64,000 bases of DNA. Origin: Actinoallomurus vinaceus. GTDB lineage: Bacteria; Actinomycetota; Actinomycetes; Streptosporangiales; Streptosporangiaceae. A model generated the notes under the pieces. The model saw only the letters and a program-made list of their open reading frames with translations, ran no database searches and had not been told where the DNA came from. Location: the NCBI RefSeq assembly GCF_039542055.1, contig NZ_BAABHK010000012.1, positions 1 to 64,000 on the forward strand. Direction: 5' to 3'. The translations under genes were made by a program, and so were the position numbers. How positions within the stretch are numbered: position 1 is the stretch's first letter; each line of letters starts with the position of its first letter. Shown in pieces: positions 45,336-52,798 of the stretch.

Positions 45336-45776
45336 ATGTCCATCGCGAAGTCTCTGACCGTCGCCTTGTCCGTCGCGACATTCGGCATCCCGCTCCTGAC
45401 GGGAACGAACGCCTACGCCGTGGGTCATCCGGTCGTCGACCAGGCCGCCTCCAAGGCCGCGCCGTCGCTTCAGACGGCGCATCGGACCGTGGCAGGGAGA
45501 ACGGTAGCCGGGGTGGGCTGGGAGCAGAGCGGCACCGGCGCTCTTAAGATTCATGTCGATACCACCGACGCGCACTTCAACGGAACGCCCATTTACGTGA
45601 CTTCCATCGCCGGTGTGGGAAACCAGTTCGGGCTTGTGGGCACCAGCTCCGTTTACAGCCCTGCCGCGACGGGATTCGACATTTTCATCCGGTGGGCTGA
45701 TGGGCATGCGATCAGTCCCGCCGACGCGATCTCGGGCGGGTGGTACGTCCAGTGGATCGGCGTCGAAAACCCCTAG
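45336..45776 (+). CDS. Small secreted protein
   Basis: This 146-aa protein has a Sec signal peptide (MSIAKSLTVALSVATFGIPLLTGTNAYA, cleavage probably after AYA). The mature part has a short linker and a C-terminal beta-rich domain of about 85 residues (FNGTPIYVTSIAGVG...TGFDIFIRWADGHAISPADAISGGWYVQWIGVE). The alternating strands, Trp and Gly pattern look like a carbohydrate- or receptor-binding head, but I cannot name the family. GGGGAG sits 7 bases before the ATG. Confidence 0.72.
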   Translation: MSIAKSLTVALSVATFGIPLLTGTNAYAVGHPVVDQAASKAAPSLQTAHRTVAGRTVAGVGWEQSGTGALKIHVDTTDAHFNGTPIYVTSIAGVGNQFGLVGTSSVYSPAATGFDIFIRWADGHAISPADAISGGWYVQWIGVENP

Positions 45777-45981
45777 CCGCAGGCCCGCAGGACACCGCTG
45801 ACCGACGAATCACACGCGCGGCGTAAGCGGGGCTCTGGAGCTTCACCTCGCCGTCGTGGGGGCCGACTCCCGATCGTCCCCCACGGCACGCGACAGAGCG
45901 GTCGTCGCGGCCGCCCCCGGAGGCGACCGGTCAGGTGACGGCCGCCTCCACGGCTTCATGGAGGTGTGGCAGGCTGCTCGA

Positions 45982-46488
45982 ATGCCCATATCGTCATGGC
46001 CCACCTGGGCTGAAGCGCTGGCGGTGATGAACGAAGAGGACCGCGCCGCGGCGGAACGTCTCCGCGACCGGTTCGCCGAGGCGGGTGAGCTCGAACCCGA
46101 GAACGCCGCGCTGTCAGAGATCCTGGAGGATTTTCCGCAACTGGCGCGCTTCCTGGTGCTGCGTCATATCTGGCCACGGCTGATAGACGCCTGGGCGGTG
46201 TCGGGCGCGTTGGAGCGCCTCCCGGCAGGCGCGCGGCTGCTCGAGACGGGAACGGACCGCGACGACCTGGTCAAGGTGGCGCGGTCCGTGGCCTACGACA
46301 CGGCGTTCGGCCTGCTCTACATGATCTGCTTCGGGCGTGACGACGAAGCGGCCGAGGGAAGCCCGGGCTGGGCCGTGATGGAGAGCACTCCCGAGGGTGA
46401 ATTGACGGGGCGGCAACTCGACGGCCTCCACGAGGATCTGCTGAGCCTGGACCCCTCGGGCCGCGAGGGCGCTGACCTCATCGAATGA
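45982..46488 (+). CDS. Hypothetical helical protein
   Basis: This protein of about 168 aa is acidic and helix-rich (WAEALAVMNEEDRAAAERLRDRFAEAG...VKVARSVAYDTAFGLLYMICFG). No domain is recognised, and there is no signal peptide or membrane segment. The start is unsure: ATG 45982 has only a weak upstream signal, and ATG 45958 is in frame. Codon use is that of a normal gene. Confidence 0.6.
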   Translation: MPISSWPTWAEALAVMNEEDRAAAERLRDRFAEAGELEPENAALSEILEDFPQLARFLVLRHIWPRLIDAWAVSGALERLPAGARLLETGTDRDDLVKVARSVAYDTAFGLLYMICFGRDDEAAEGSPGWAVMESTPEGELTGRQLDGLHEDLLSLDPSGREGADLIE

Positions 46489-46635
46489 GCCTGAGCGCCT
46501 GCCGTCGCAGGGCGGGCACGTGATCAGAGTTAGGTCCAGAGGCTCTATCGCCCCGAGCGGGCTGTCGGCAGTATTGGCCGGTCCGAATCACTCAGGGGGG
46601 CGAGACGTTAACCCCCTGCGACCGAGGAGCCTTTC

Positions 46636-47025
46636 TTGGCGATCTTGAGCAAGTACGGAGCCGGACTGCTGGCGGCCACGGCGGTGGCGGGCGTGACCCT
46701 TCTCAGCGGCGGCGCCGCGGAGGCGGGCACGGTCTCCGCGACGAGCGGCTGCGCCAGCAAGCAGCTCTGCCTTTACGGGAGCACGAACTACACCGGGAAG
46801 GTGCTCAATACCAAGAGCCGCCCGAAGTGCACCAAGAGCAAGGCCCTCAAGAGGAAGTTCGCCGTCAAGTCGTACCGGAACTTCACCGCGTACACCTGGT
46901 CGGTCTACGACAAGAACTTCCACCTGGTCTACACCGTCACCAAGAAGGGCACCCGCGGCGCCACGAGCAAGGTGGCCAACCCGACCGTCAGGAACAAGGG
47001 CATCTACTGGTGCGTCAGCGGCTGA
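46636..47025 (+). CDS. Small secreted Cys-rich protein, peptidase inhibitor I36-like
   Basis: This 129-aa protein starts at TTG behind GAGGAG. A signal peptide (about 1-30, ending GGAAEA-G) precedes a mature domain with four Cys in two pairs (CASKQLC; later KCTKSK and YWCV). The CLYGSTNYTGKVL pattern resembles the I36 family of actinobacterial secreted inhibitors (Streptomyces SMI, gamma-crystallin-like). The mature part is very basic. Target protease unknown. Confidence 0.7.
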   Translation: MAILSKYGAGLLAATAVAGVTLLSGGAAEAGTVSATSGCASKQLCLYGSTNYTGKVLNTKSRPKCTKSKALKRKFAVKSYRNFTAYTWSVYDKNFHLVYTVTKKGTRGATSKVANPTVRNKGIYWCVSG

Positions 47026-47040
47026 ACCACCGGCCTTGGT

Positions 47041-47070
47041 GAAAGGGCGGGCGCAACGGCCCGCCCTTTC
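47041..47070 (+). terminator. Terminator after the secreted protein gene
   Basis: A perfect 12-bp stem (47041-47052 with 47059-47070) with loop GCAACG; the descending arm ends in CTTTC, giving a short T run. Confidence 0.85.
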
Positions 47071-47215
47071 TCGGCTTCCCCCGGCACGCGGTGCGGCGCT
47101 CAGGATCGTCCGGCTCTCGGGCGACCTTCATGGAGTGCGGGCCGATGCTGACGGGGGAGGTTGTCGGGGCGATCGCAGCCGGGGAGGACCCCGGTGAGTT
47201 CCAGCCGGGCCAAGG

Positions 47216-47857
47216 TCACAGGAGCGCGCAGTCGCCGCACTTGCCGCCGCCGGGCACCCGGTAGTACAGGCAGCAGCTCCGCCGGCGGAAACCGTAGCGG
47301 CCGAAGCCGCCGGTTCCCGCCAATGGAGGCTCGGCCAGGAGCTCCTCGACGAACCGCAGCGCCGTCCCGGAGACCGGAGGGCGGGCCCGCGAGACGACCG
47401 TCATCGCGCCGGCGAGGGCCGACGCCGCGTTGCCCCACAGCAGGCCTTCCGCGACCGGCGTGACCGCGCGGACCGCGGCGACCAGCGGCGTCAGGTGATC
47501 CTCGATCACGACCCGACGGAAGGTGTCCGGATCCGCGGGAAGCGCCGGCGCGCCCGGTGTCGCGAGGAGGATCGGGCCGGGGGAGGCGGCTCGCCAGTAG
47601 GTACGGGCCGGATCGAGGTGCGGCACGCGGCCGTGGACGACGGCGGCGGCGAGCGCCGGCGACCAGAGACGGCCTGCGACGCCCTGGAACAGCAGGGAGG
47701 CCGCGACCCGGTCCTCGGACGTGCCGAGACGCATCCGCACGGCCGCGATCTGGTCGGGCAGCGCAGGACCGTACAGTTCGGTCAGCGGCCGCCACAGCGG
47801 ATGGTCGGCGACGTCGGGGTCAATGGCGACGGAGAAGTACGGCCCGACCCGGGCCAC
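47216..47857 (-). CDS. FhuF-like [2Fe-2S] ferric iron reductase, 5' end displaced by a transposon
   Basis: This is a 213-aa protein as read from GTG 47857. The C-terminus has the four-Cys FhuF signature RRSCCLYYRVPGGGKCGDCALL, with Cys at about 196, 197, 208 and 211, which binds an unusual [2Fe-2S] cluster. Such proteins reduce ferric siderophores in the cytoplasm. The reading frame stays open upstream (LIRDALADV before ARVGPYF) up to 47881 but has no start codon there, because the TnpB element begins at 47882. Joining across the element restores an ATG start 17 codons further up. The gene may survive from GTG 47857 or be inactive. Confidence 0.8.
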   Translation of the reverse strand: MARVGPYFSVAIDPDVADHPLWRPLTELYGPALPDQIAAVRMRLGTSEDRVAASLLFQGVAGRLWSPALAAAVVHGRVPHLDPARTYWRAASPGPILLATPGAPALPADPDTFRRVVIEDHLTPLVAAVRAVTPVAEGLLWGNAASALAGAMTVVSRARPPVSGTALRFVEELLAEPPLAGTGGFGRYGFRRRSCCLYYRVPGGGKCGDCALL

Positions 47858-47882
47858 GTCGGCGAGAGCGTCTCTGATCAGC

Positions 47883-49892
47883 TTAGAGATCCGTAGTCAT
47901 GTTGAGTGTTGTGACTGGGGGATCTGCCCATCGTAGTGGGGTGGCGTGGGCGTGCAGGTGGAAGCCTGCGCCCAGTGCCGCTCCTTTGGGTCGGTGCCGT
48001 GGTCGGTCCCGGCTGGTGGGGGTGGTTGAGCTGATCGTGTGCACGATAGTGGTGCGCACGCCCTGGTACCGGCAGGCCGCGCGGGGCGGTCTGGGGTCCG
48101 TGTGAGCGTGTCCCTCCGGACGCTGACCCGCGGGCCTGTTGGGGCCGGGGGTGGAGGGTGCCCTGCGTCGCCTGGGCGCGGGGCGTGGGGTTCGGCGCGG
48201 GGTGGGTCCGGTCTTGGACCGGTCCTCCCCGCTGGCTTGAGGGGCGGCGGTCGGGGTGATGACCGCGCTCGCTTCAAGTTTGTCGACCACGCGGGGGATG
48301 GCCATCTGGCCGGTGGCGCGGTCGACGGTGGTGTTGTGCTGGTGGGTGAGGCCGCGGGCGGCGATGCGGCGCCATGCGCCGTGGTCGCGGTCGCCTTGCC
48401 AGCCACAGTCGGGGTTGGGGCAGATCGCCCATTTCCATCCGGGTGCGGTGGGGCGGTCGGGGGCCTTGCAGTGCCGCAGCGGCAGCAGGCACTGTGGGCA
48501 GTGCTTGGAGGTGTTGCGGGCGGGGACGGTGACGACGGCGATGCCGGCTTCGGCGGCCAGGTGCCGCATGTTTCCGACGATCTGCCCGCGCACGGCTTGG
48601 GACAGGCGGGTGTTGAGGGTGCGGCCCATGCCTTTGGCCTCCATCGACCGCAGATCCTCCACATAGATCACACTCGCGCCCGCGGCGATCGCCTGATCCA
48701 CCACCCACCGGGCAGCCGACCAGGCGAGTGCGTCGTTCAGACCTGACCGTCGATCGGCCACGTGCTCGCTCTCGGTCTTCAAAGCGGCGTGCTTGACGGC
48801 CAAGGCGTGGCCCTGGTCGCCGCCGATGAGGCGGGCGTAGGTGTCGGTTTTGGCGTGCAGGTGTTCGCCGTGGCGGCGCAGCCGGTGCTGGCGGGCCATC
48901 ACCCCACCGGCTCGGAACATCGCCCCGGCCCCGAGTGCGGTGATGCTGCCGTCGGACTGCAACCGGCAGGCCCCGGCACTGAGCAGGGTGTTCAGGCCCC
49001 AGTCCACCCCCAGCGCCGTCGTGTGACCCTTCCGTTCGGTCTTGGGGACGGGATAGGAGAACGCCAGGTCCGCGTGTACTTTCTTGCCCTGGGGGCGGAG
49101 TGTGGGCAGGTGCAGCACCGTGTCGGGCGGGACGGTGGGCGGCAGCGTGATCGGGCAGGCCACCCAGGTCCAGTCGGCGTACGAGCGCGGGTCTGGGCGG
49201 GTGGGCAGTTGCAGCCGCAGTAACACCCTGGCTGGGTTGTCCTCGGCGCGTTCCAGGGTGGCCTGCTGCCGGTCCACCGCGGCCAGCACCAGCATCCGCG
49301 CCGCGTACGGCGCATCCTCCAACTCGAACACATCGACCGGAAACCGCCCATAGTCGTTGACGAACGCGGTGATCTGCCTCGTGTGCGCTTTGATCACGCT
49401 GCTGGGCAGAGACCGGCCATCGGGGATCGCCTCGCGGACGGCGTCCCATTCGGCCGGTGTGCGCTTGGTCGAGTCGGCGGGCCAGGTTTTGAGGATCCCG
49501 ACGATCATCTCGGCGCGGTGCCGCGCACCACGCAGCATCCGTCCGGCCTGTTCTTGAGCCATCCGCACGATCCGGTCATTGACCCGCACCCCATCGGGCA
49601 CGGTCACGCCCCAGCCCAGCCTCCGCAACGCCATCCACGCGTTCGACGGCAAGACGCGGTCCGCCTCATCCACCCCACCGGCCAGCACGGCCCCATCATC
49701 GGCATTCCAGTGCCCGGCCAGCAGGTCGGCGGTCATCGCCGCAACCAGGTCCGCGGCCCAGCCCACCCGCTCGGCCACCGCCCGAGCCGTCAGAGCCTCT
49801 CCGGTCTTCTCATCCACCCCACCGCGCAGGAGAACGCGGGCGGCCGCGGTCCGGGCCACCTGACCGGCGGCCAACGCAAGCTTGCGGCTCAT
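47883..49892 (-). CDS. tnpB: TnpB family RNA-guided nuclease
   Basis: This 669-aa protein carries an intact split RuvC nuclease: Asp297 in LGVDWGLNTLLS, Glu412 in VIYVEDLRSM, and Asp501/Asp503 in GDRDHGAWRR. A zinc ribbon (Cys465, 468, 491, 496) lies between the second and third motifs. Family members use an omega RNA made from the element's right end to cut donor sites. It is much longer than the usual 400 aa: about 290 residues precede RuvC-I, and a basic Pro/Thr/Arg-rich tail of about 130 residues (540-669) follows RuvC-III. That tail's DNA reaches the very end of the element, where the omega RNA should lie. A domesticated Cas12-like role is a weaker alternative, since no CRISPR array is present. 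Confidence 0.88.
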   Translation of the reverse strand: MSRKLALAAGQVARTAAARVLLRGGVDEKTGEALTARAVAERVGWAADLVAAMTADLLAGHWNADDGAVLAGGVDEADRVLPSNAWMALRRLGWGVTVPDGVRVNDRIVRMAQEQAGRMLRGARHRAEMIVGILKTWPADSTKRTPAEWDAVREAIPDGRSLPSSVIKAHTRQITAFVNDYGRFPVDVFELEDAPYAARMLVLAAVDRQQATLERAEDNPARVLLRLQLPTRPDPRSYADWTWVACPITLPPTVPPDTVLHLPTLRPQGKKVHADLAFSYPVPKTERKGHTTALGVDWGLNTLLSAGACRLQSDGSITALGAGAMFRAGGVMARQHRLRRHGEHLHAKTDTYARLIGGDQGHALAVKHAALKTESEHVADRRSGLNDALAWSAARWVVDQAIAAGASVIYVEDLRSMEAKGMGRTLNTRLSQAVRGQIVGNMRHLAAEAGIAVVTVPARNTSKHCPQCLLPLRHCKAPDRPTAPGWKWAICPNPDCGWQGDRDHGAWRRIAARGLTHQHNTTVDRATGQMAIPRVVDKLEASAVITPTAAPQASGEDRSKTGPTPRRTPRPAPRRRRAPSTPGPNRPAGQRPEGHAHTDPRPPRAACRYQGVRTTIVHTISSTTPTSRDRPRHRPKGAALGAGFHLHAHATPLRWADPPVTTLNMTTDL

Positions 49893-50113
49893 ACGACACG
49901 ACCGGACGACACGCGACCAAGCATGTACGCACAGTAGCGATCCGTATCGGCGGTCCGCTCGGTGATTCGAAAATCCGAGCGAGGTCAGCTCATCAGGGCG
50001 TCGACCGTCTGTCGGCTAAGCGCCATCGAGTGCACCCCGCTTTCGCCATCGTGAGCAACCGCAGCAGCTCGACACCCTCGAGTGACCGCTATGTAACATC
50101 ACGGATCCTTAAG
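49893..50113. other. Left end of the TnpB element
   Basis: This non-coding stretch of about 220 bp lies upstream of tnpB. It has a hairpin CGCTCGG (49956-49962) with CCGAGCG (49975-49981) around an AT-rich 12-nt loop, a candidate subterminal recognition structure. It then runs to the terminal repeat at 50101-50113. It likely holds the tnpB promoter, though no clear boxes are seen. Confidence 0.5.
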
Positions 50114-50140
50114 GAAACCTGCGAGCCTGCCCCGGCTCAT
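50114..50140 (-). pseudogene. Detached 5' end of the fhuF-like gene
   Basis: On the minus strand, ATG at 50140 opens nine codons (MSRGRLAGF) that end exactly at the deduced element end. If joined to 47881 they continue in frame into LIRDALADVARVGPYF. A weak GGATGG lies directly upstream. The 58 bp between this ATG and the divergent methyltransferase start would be the original intergenic region. Confidence 0.6.
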
Positions 50141-50198
50141 CCCATCCAGTCAGACCAGAGTCCGGCCCCGCACGGATCACCATCGCGGCTCTGGGAGC

Positions 50199-50972
50199 AT
50201 GGAACCCGTGATCTACGACCATCCCTGGGCGTACGAGCTGGCCTGTTCGTTCCGTGACGTCGGCAGCGAGGTCGACGTGCTGCGGCGCTGGGCCGGGGAC
50301 GCGCGGAACGTTCTGGAGCTGGCGGCCGGCCCGGCGGAGCACGCCCGCGAGTTCGCCCGCCGCGGTGTGGCGGCGACCGCTCTGGACCTCAGCCCGGCGA
50401 TGTGCGACTACGCCCGTGAGCGGGGGAGCGGGCTGCCCCTGGAGGTCGTCGAGGCCGACATGACCGGCTTCCGGCTCGGGCGCCGCTTCGACCTGGTCAT
50501 CACCATGCTCGACTCGACGGCGCACCTGATGACGCTGGACGCCTTCGTGGCGTACCTGCGGTGCGTCGCGGAGCACCTCGCCGAGGACGGGCTCGCGGTG
50601 ATCGAGATGAGCCACCCGGCCGACCGGCTGAGCGAGACGCCCCGGGTCTCGGCGGCGTGGACCGTGGAGAAGGACGGCGTCAGCGCCCGCGTCCGGTGGG
50701 GCGATCCGTCGGACGAGATGGACCCGATCACGCAGATCGTCAACGACCACGTGACGATCGCGATCGACGGCGGCGAAGTGATCCAGGGCGTCGTGCCCTA
50801 CCGCTTCTGGACGGCGACCGAGCTGGACGCGGCCCTTCGTCTCGCGGGCGGTCTCACGGTCGAGGCGCAGTACGGCGACTTCGACCCCGGCGTATCGCTG
50901 GAGGCCGCCGAGGCCTGGCGCATGATCACGCTGCTGCGCCGATCGGCCGATGCGGGGCCCTCATCCCGCTGA
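50199..50972 (+). CDS. Class I SAM-dependent methyltransferase
   Basis: This 257-aa methyltransferase has motif I VLELAAGPAEHAREFARRG (about 40-58), ATALDLSPAMCDYARER (about 61-77) and motif IV RFDLVITMLDSTAHLM (about 98-113). The substrate is unknown, probably a small molecule. It was likely divergent from the fhuF-like gene before the transposon came in. The ATG has GGGAG upstream. Confidence 0.85.
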   Translation: MEPVIYDHPWAYELACSFRDVGSEVDVLRRWAGDARNVLELAAGPAEHAREFARRGVAATALDLSPAMCDYARERGSGLPLEVVEADMTGFRLGRRFDLVITMLDSTAHLMTLDAFVAYLRCVAEHLAEDGLAVIEMSHPADRLSETPRVSAAWTVEKDGVSARVRWGDPSDEMDPITQIVNDHVTIAIDGGEVIQGVVPYRFWTATELDAALRLAGGLTVEAQYGDFDPGVSLEAAEAWRMITLLRRSADAGPSSR

Positions 50973-50991
50973 GGCCGGGAGCGGCGAGGGC

Positions 50992-51025
50992 GGGCTCTCG
51001 CCCGGGTGAGACCGGACGAGAGCCC
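50992..51025. terminator. Bidirectional terminator
   Basis: GGGCTCTCG (50992-51000) pairs with CGAGAGCCC (51017-51025) between the convergent methyltransferase and pgl genes. Confidence 0.75.
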
Positions 51026-51035
51026 CCCAGGAGCC

Positions 51036-51812
51036 TCACGGCGAGGCGATGCGGCCGAGCTCGGGCGGCAGCTGGCTCGCGGCCGCCCGGTCGAGCAGGA
51101 ACAGCGTGCCCTGCCGACCACGGGCACCCGCGCCGGGAACCTGCACCGGGCCGGCGTCGGACAGCGCGAGGCGGACGGCGCCGGCCTTGGACTCGCCCGC
51201 CGCGATGATCCAGACCTCGCGCGCCGTGTGGATCGACGGCAGGGTCAGGGAGAGGCGGGTCGGCGGCGGCTTCGGCGCGCCGCGCACGGCCACCACCGGG
51301 CGCTCCTCCTCGTAGAGCGCGGGCATGCCGGGGAACAGCGAGGCCACATGGGAGTCCGGGCCCAGGCCGAGCATCAGCACGTCGAACGACGGGACGACCC
51401 CGTGGTCCTCCGGGCGGGTCGCGGCCCGCAGCTCGGCGGCGTACTGCTCCGCCGCGTCCTCCGGGCTCAGGCCCGAGTCGGACGACGGCATGGCGTGCAC
51501 GCGCTTCGGGTCGACGTCGACGTGGTCGAGCAGGGCCTTGCGCGCGCCGGTCTCGTTGCGCTCCTCGTCACCCGTTGACACGTAGCGCTCGTCGCCCCAC
51601 CAGACGTCCAGGTGCCCCCAGTCGACGGCGTCCCGGGCCGGGGTGGCCGCGATCTCCTCCAGCACCGCCGTGCCGACGCCGCCGCCGGTCAGGACGAGGT
51701 GCGCCCCGCCGCGGGCCGCCTGGACGTCGACGAGACGGGTCACCAGGCGGGCGGCGACGGCCTTGGCGAGCAGGGACTGGTCCTGGTGGACCAGCACGGA
51801 CGGCGCGGTCAC
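51036..51812 (-). CDS. pgl: 6-phosphogluconolactonase
   Basis: This 258-aa enzyme hydrolyses 6-phosphogluconolactone in the oxidative pentose phosphate pathway. It shows LTGGGVGTAVLEEI (about 41-54), the WWGDERYV motif (about 69-76) and FDVLMLGLGPDSHVASLFPG (about 142-161). The GTG at 51812 overlaps the opcA stop; a longer upstream reading would run back through opcA. It is the last gene of tkt-tal-pgi-zwf-opcA-pgl. Confidence 0.95.
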   Translation of the reverse strand: MTAPSVLVHQDQSLLAKAVAARLVTRLVDVQAARGGAHLVLTGGGVGTAVLEEIAATPARDAVDWGHLDVWWGDERYVSTGDEERNETGARKALLDHVDVDPKRVHAMPSSDSGLSPEDAAEQYAAELRAATRPEDHGVVPSFDVLMLGLGPDSHVASLFPGMPALYEEERPVVAVRGAPKPPPTRLSLTLPSIHTAREVWIIAAGESKAGAVRLALSDAGPVQVPGAGARGRQGTLFLLDRAAASQLPPELGRIASP

Positions 51813-52798
51813 GACTTCTTGCCCCTCGCGGCTCCGCGCGGGGCCTTCGCCGCGGCCGGCGCCGTCGCCGGAGCGGCGGCCTCGGCGGGCGTATCGAGAC
51901 CCTTGGCGCACCGCAGGACGGCCTCGCGGTAGACCTCGTCCGGGTCGAGGCGGCGCAGCTCTTCCGCCAAGAGCTCCGACGTCGGCCGCCGGTGCAGCGC
52001 GACCTGACGGTCCGGCTGGTCGGGCCGGGACAGCGTCGCCACGCGGCCGTCGGGACGGGTGATCGCGACATCACCGCCGTTGGTCGTGGTGAGGCGCACG
52101 GCGGTGATGCCCGGCCCGTGCGACTCGGTCACGGCGCACGGGATGGCGAGACGCACCGACAGCCACGCGGCGAGCAGCGCGGCGCTCGGGTTCTGCGGCT
52201 CGGCCTCGACGGTCGCCCCGACGATGTCCTCGCGCGGCTGGTCGAGGATCGCGGCCAGCAGCGAGCGCCACGGGGTGATACGGGTCCAGGCGAGGTCGGT
52301 GTCGCCGGGCTCGTACCCCTCGGCCAGCCGGGTCAGCGTGCCGATCGGGTCGGTACTTCCCCTGGCGTCGGTGACGCGGCGCTGGGCGAGCGCGCCGAGC
52401 GGCTCCTCGGCGGGCTTGCGCGGAGCCACCCCGGGCCACCAGGTCACGACGGGCGTGTCCGGCACCAGAAGCGGCAGCACCACCGAGTCGGAGTGCTCGA
52501 TGAGCTGGCCGTACAGCCGCAGGATCACGGTCTCGCCGGGCCCGGTTTCACCGACGCGGACCTCGGCGTCGAGCCGGGGTTCCCCGTTGGAACCGCGGGC
52601 GATGACCCCGATGATCCGGCACGGGTGCTCACGGGCGGCCTCGGTGGAGGCGCGGACGGCGTCGTACTGCGCGGCCTCGTCGGTGTAGATCACGAGGGTC
52701 AGGACCTTGCCCGTGGCCGGCCCGCCCATCCGGTGCCGGGCCGCGCTCAGCGCGTCCTGGATCTTCCGGGTGGTGGTGTTGGTGAGATCGATGTTCAT
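51809..52798 (-). CDS. opcA: Glucose-6-phosphate dehydrogenase assembly protein OpcA
   Basis: This 329-aa protein matches OpcA, an activator of glucose-6-phosphate dehydrogenase found in cyanobacteria and actinobacteria. Typical segments are the N-terminal MNIDLTNTTTRKIQDAL, the PVVTWWPGVAP part (about 118-128) and DLAWTRITPWRSLLAA. An Ala/Lys-rich tail of about 25 residues follows the domain. The ATG overlaps the zwf stop and has GGAGGCG upstream. Confidence 0.94.
   Translation of the reverse strand: MNIDLTNTTTRKIQDALSAARHRMGGPATGKVLTLVIYTDEAAQYDAVRASTEAAREHPCRIIGVIARGSNGEPRLDAEVRVGETGPGETVILRLYGQLIEHSDSVVLPLLVPDTPVVTWWPGVAPRKPAEEPLGALAQRRVTDARGSTDPIGTLTRLAEGYEPGDTDLAWTRITPWRSLLAAILDQPREDIVGATVEAEPQNPSAALLAAWLSVRLAIPCAVTESHGPGITAVRLTTTNGGDVAITRPDGRVATLSRPDQPDRQVALHRRPTSELLAEELRRLDPDEVYREAVLRCAKGLDTPAEAAAPATAPAAAKAPRGAARGKKS

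Larger units (their letters stand above)
47882..50113 (-). mobile_element. TnpB-only (IS200/IS605-like, IS1341-type) element with imperfect terminal inverted repeats
   Basis: The element is about 2.23 kb and encodes one gene, tnpB, with no tnpA. Its low end CTTAGAGATCCGT (47882-47894) and the reverse complement of its high end, CTTAAGGATCCGT (from 50101-50113), agree at 11 of 13 bases. Removing exactly this segment joins a 9-codon piece with ATG to the open frame of the fhuF-like gene. This supports the deduced ends and insertion within that gene's 5' part. No target duplication is seen, as expected for this family. It needs a transposase in trans. Confidence 0.7.

Noticed and set aside
47883..49892. 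TnpB read as a CRISPR Cas12 effector
   Set aside because: There is no array or adaptation gene, and the gene sits between inferred transposon ends that interrupt another gene.
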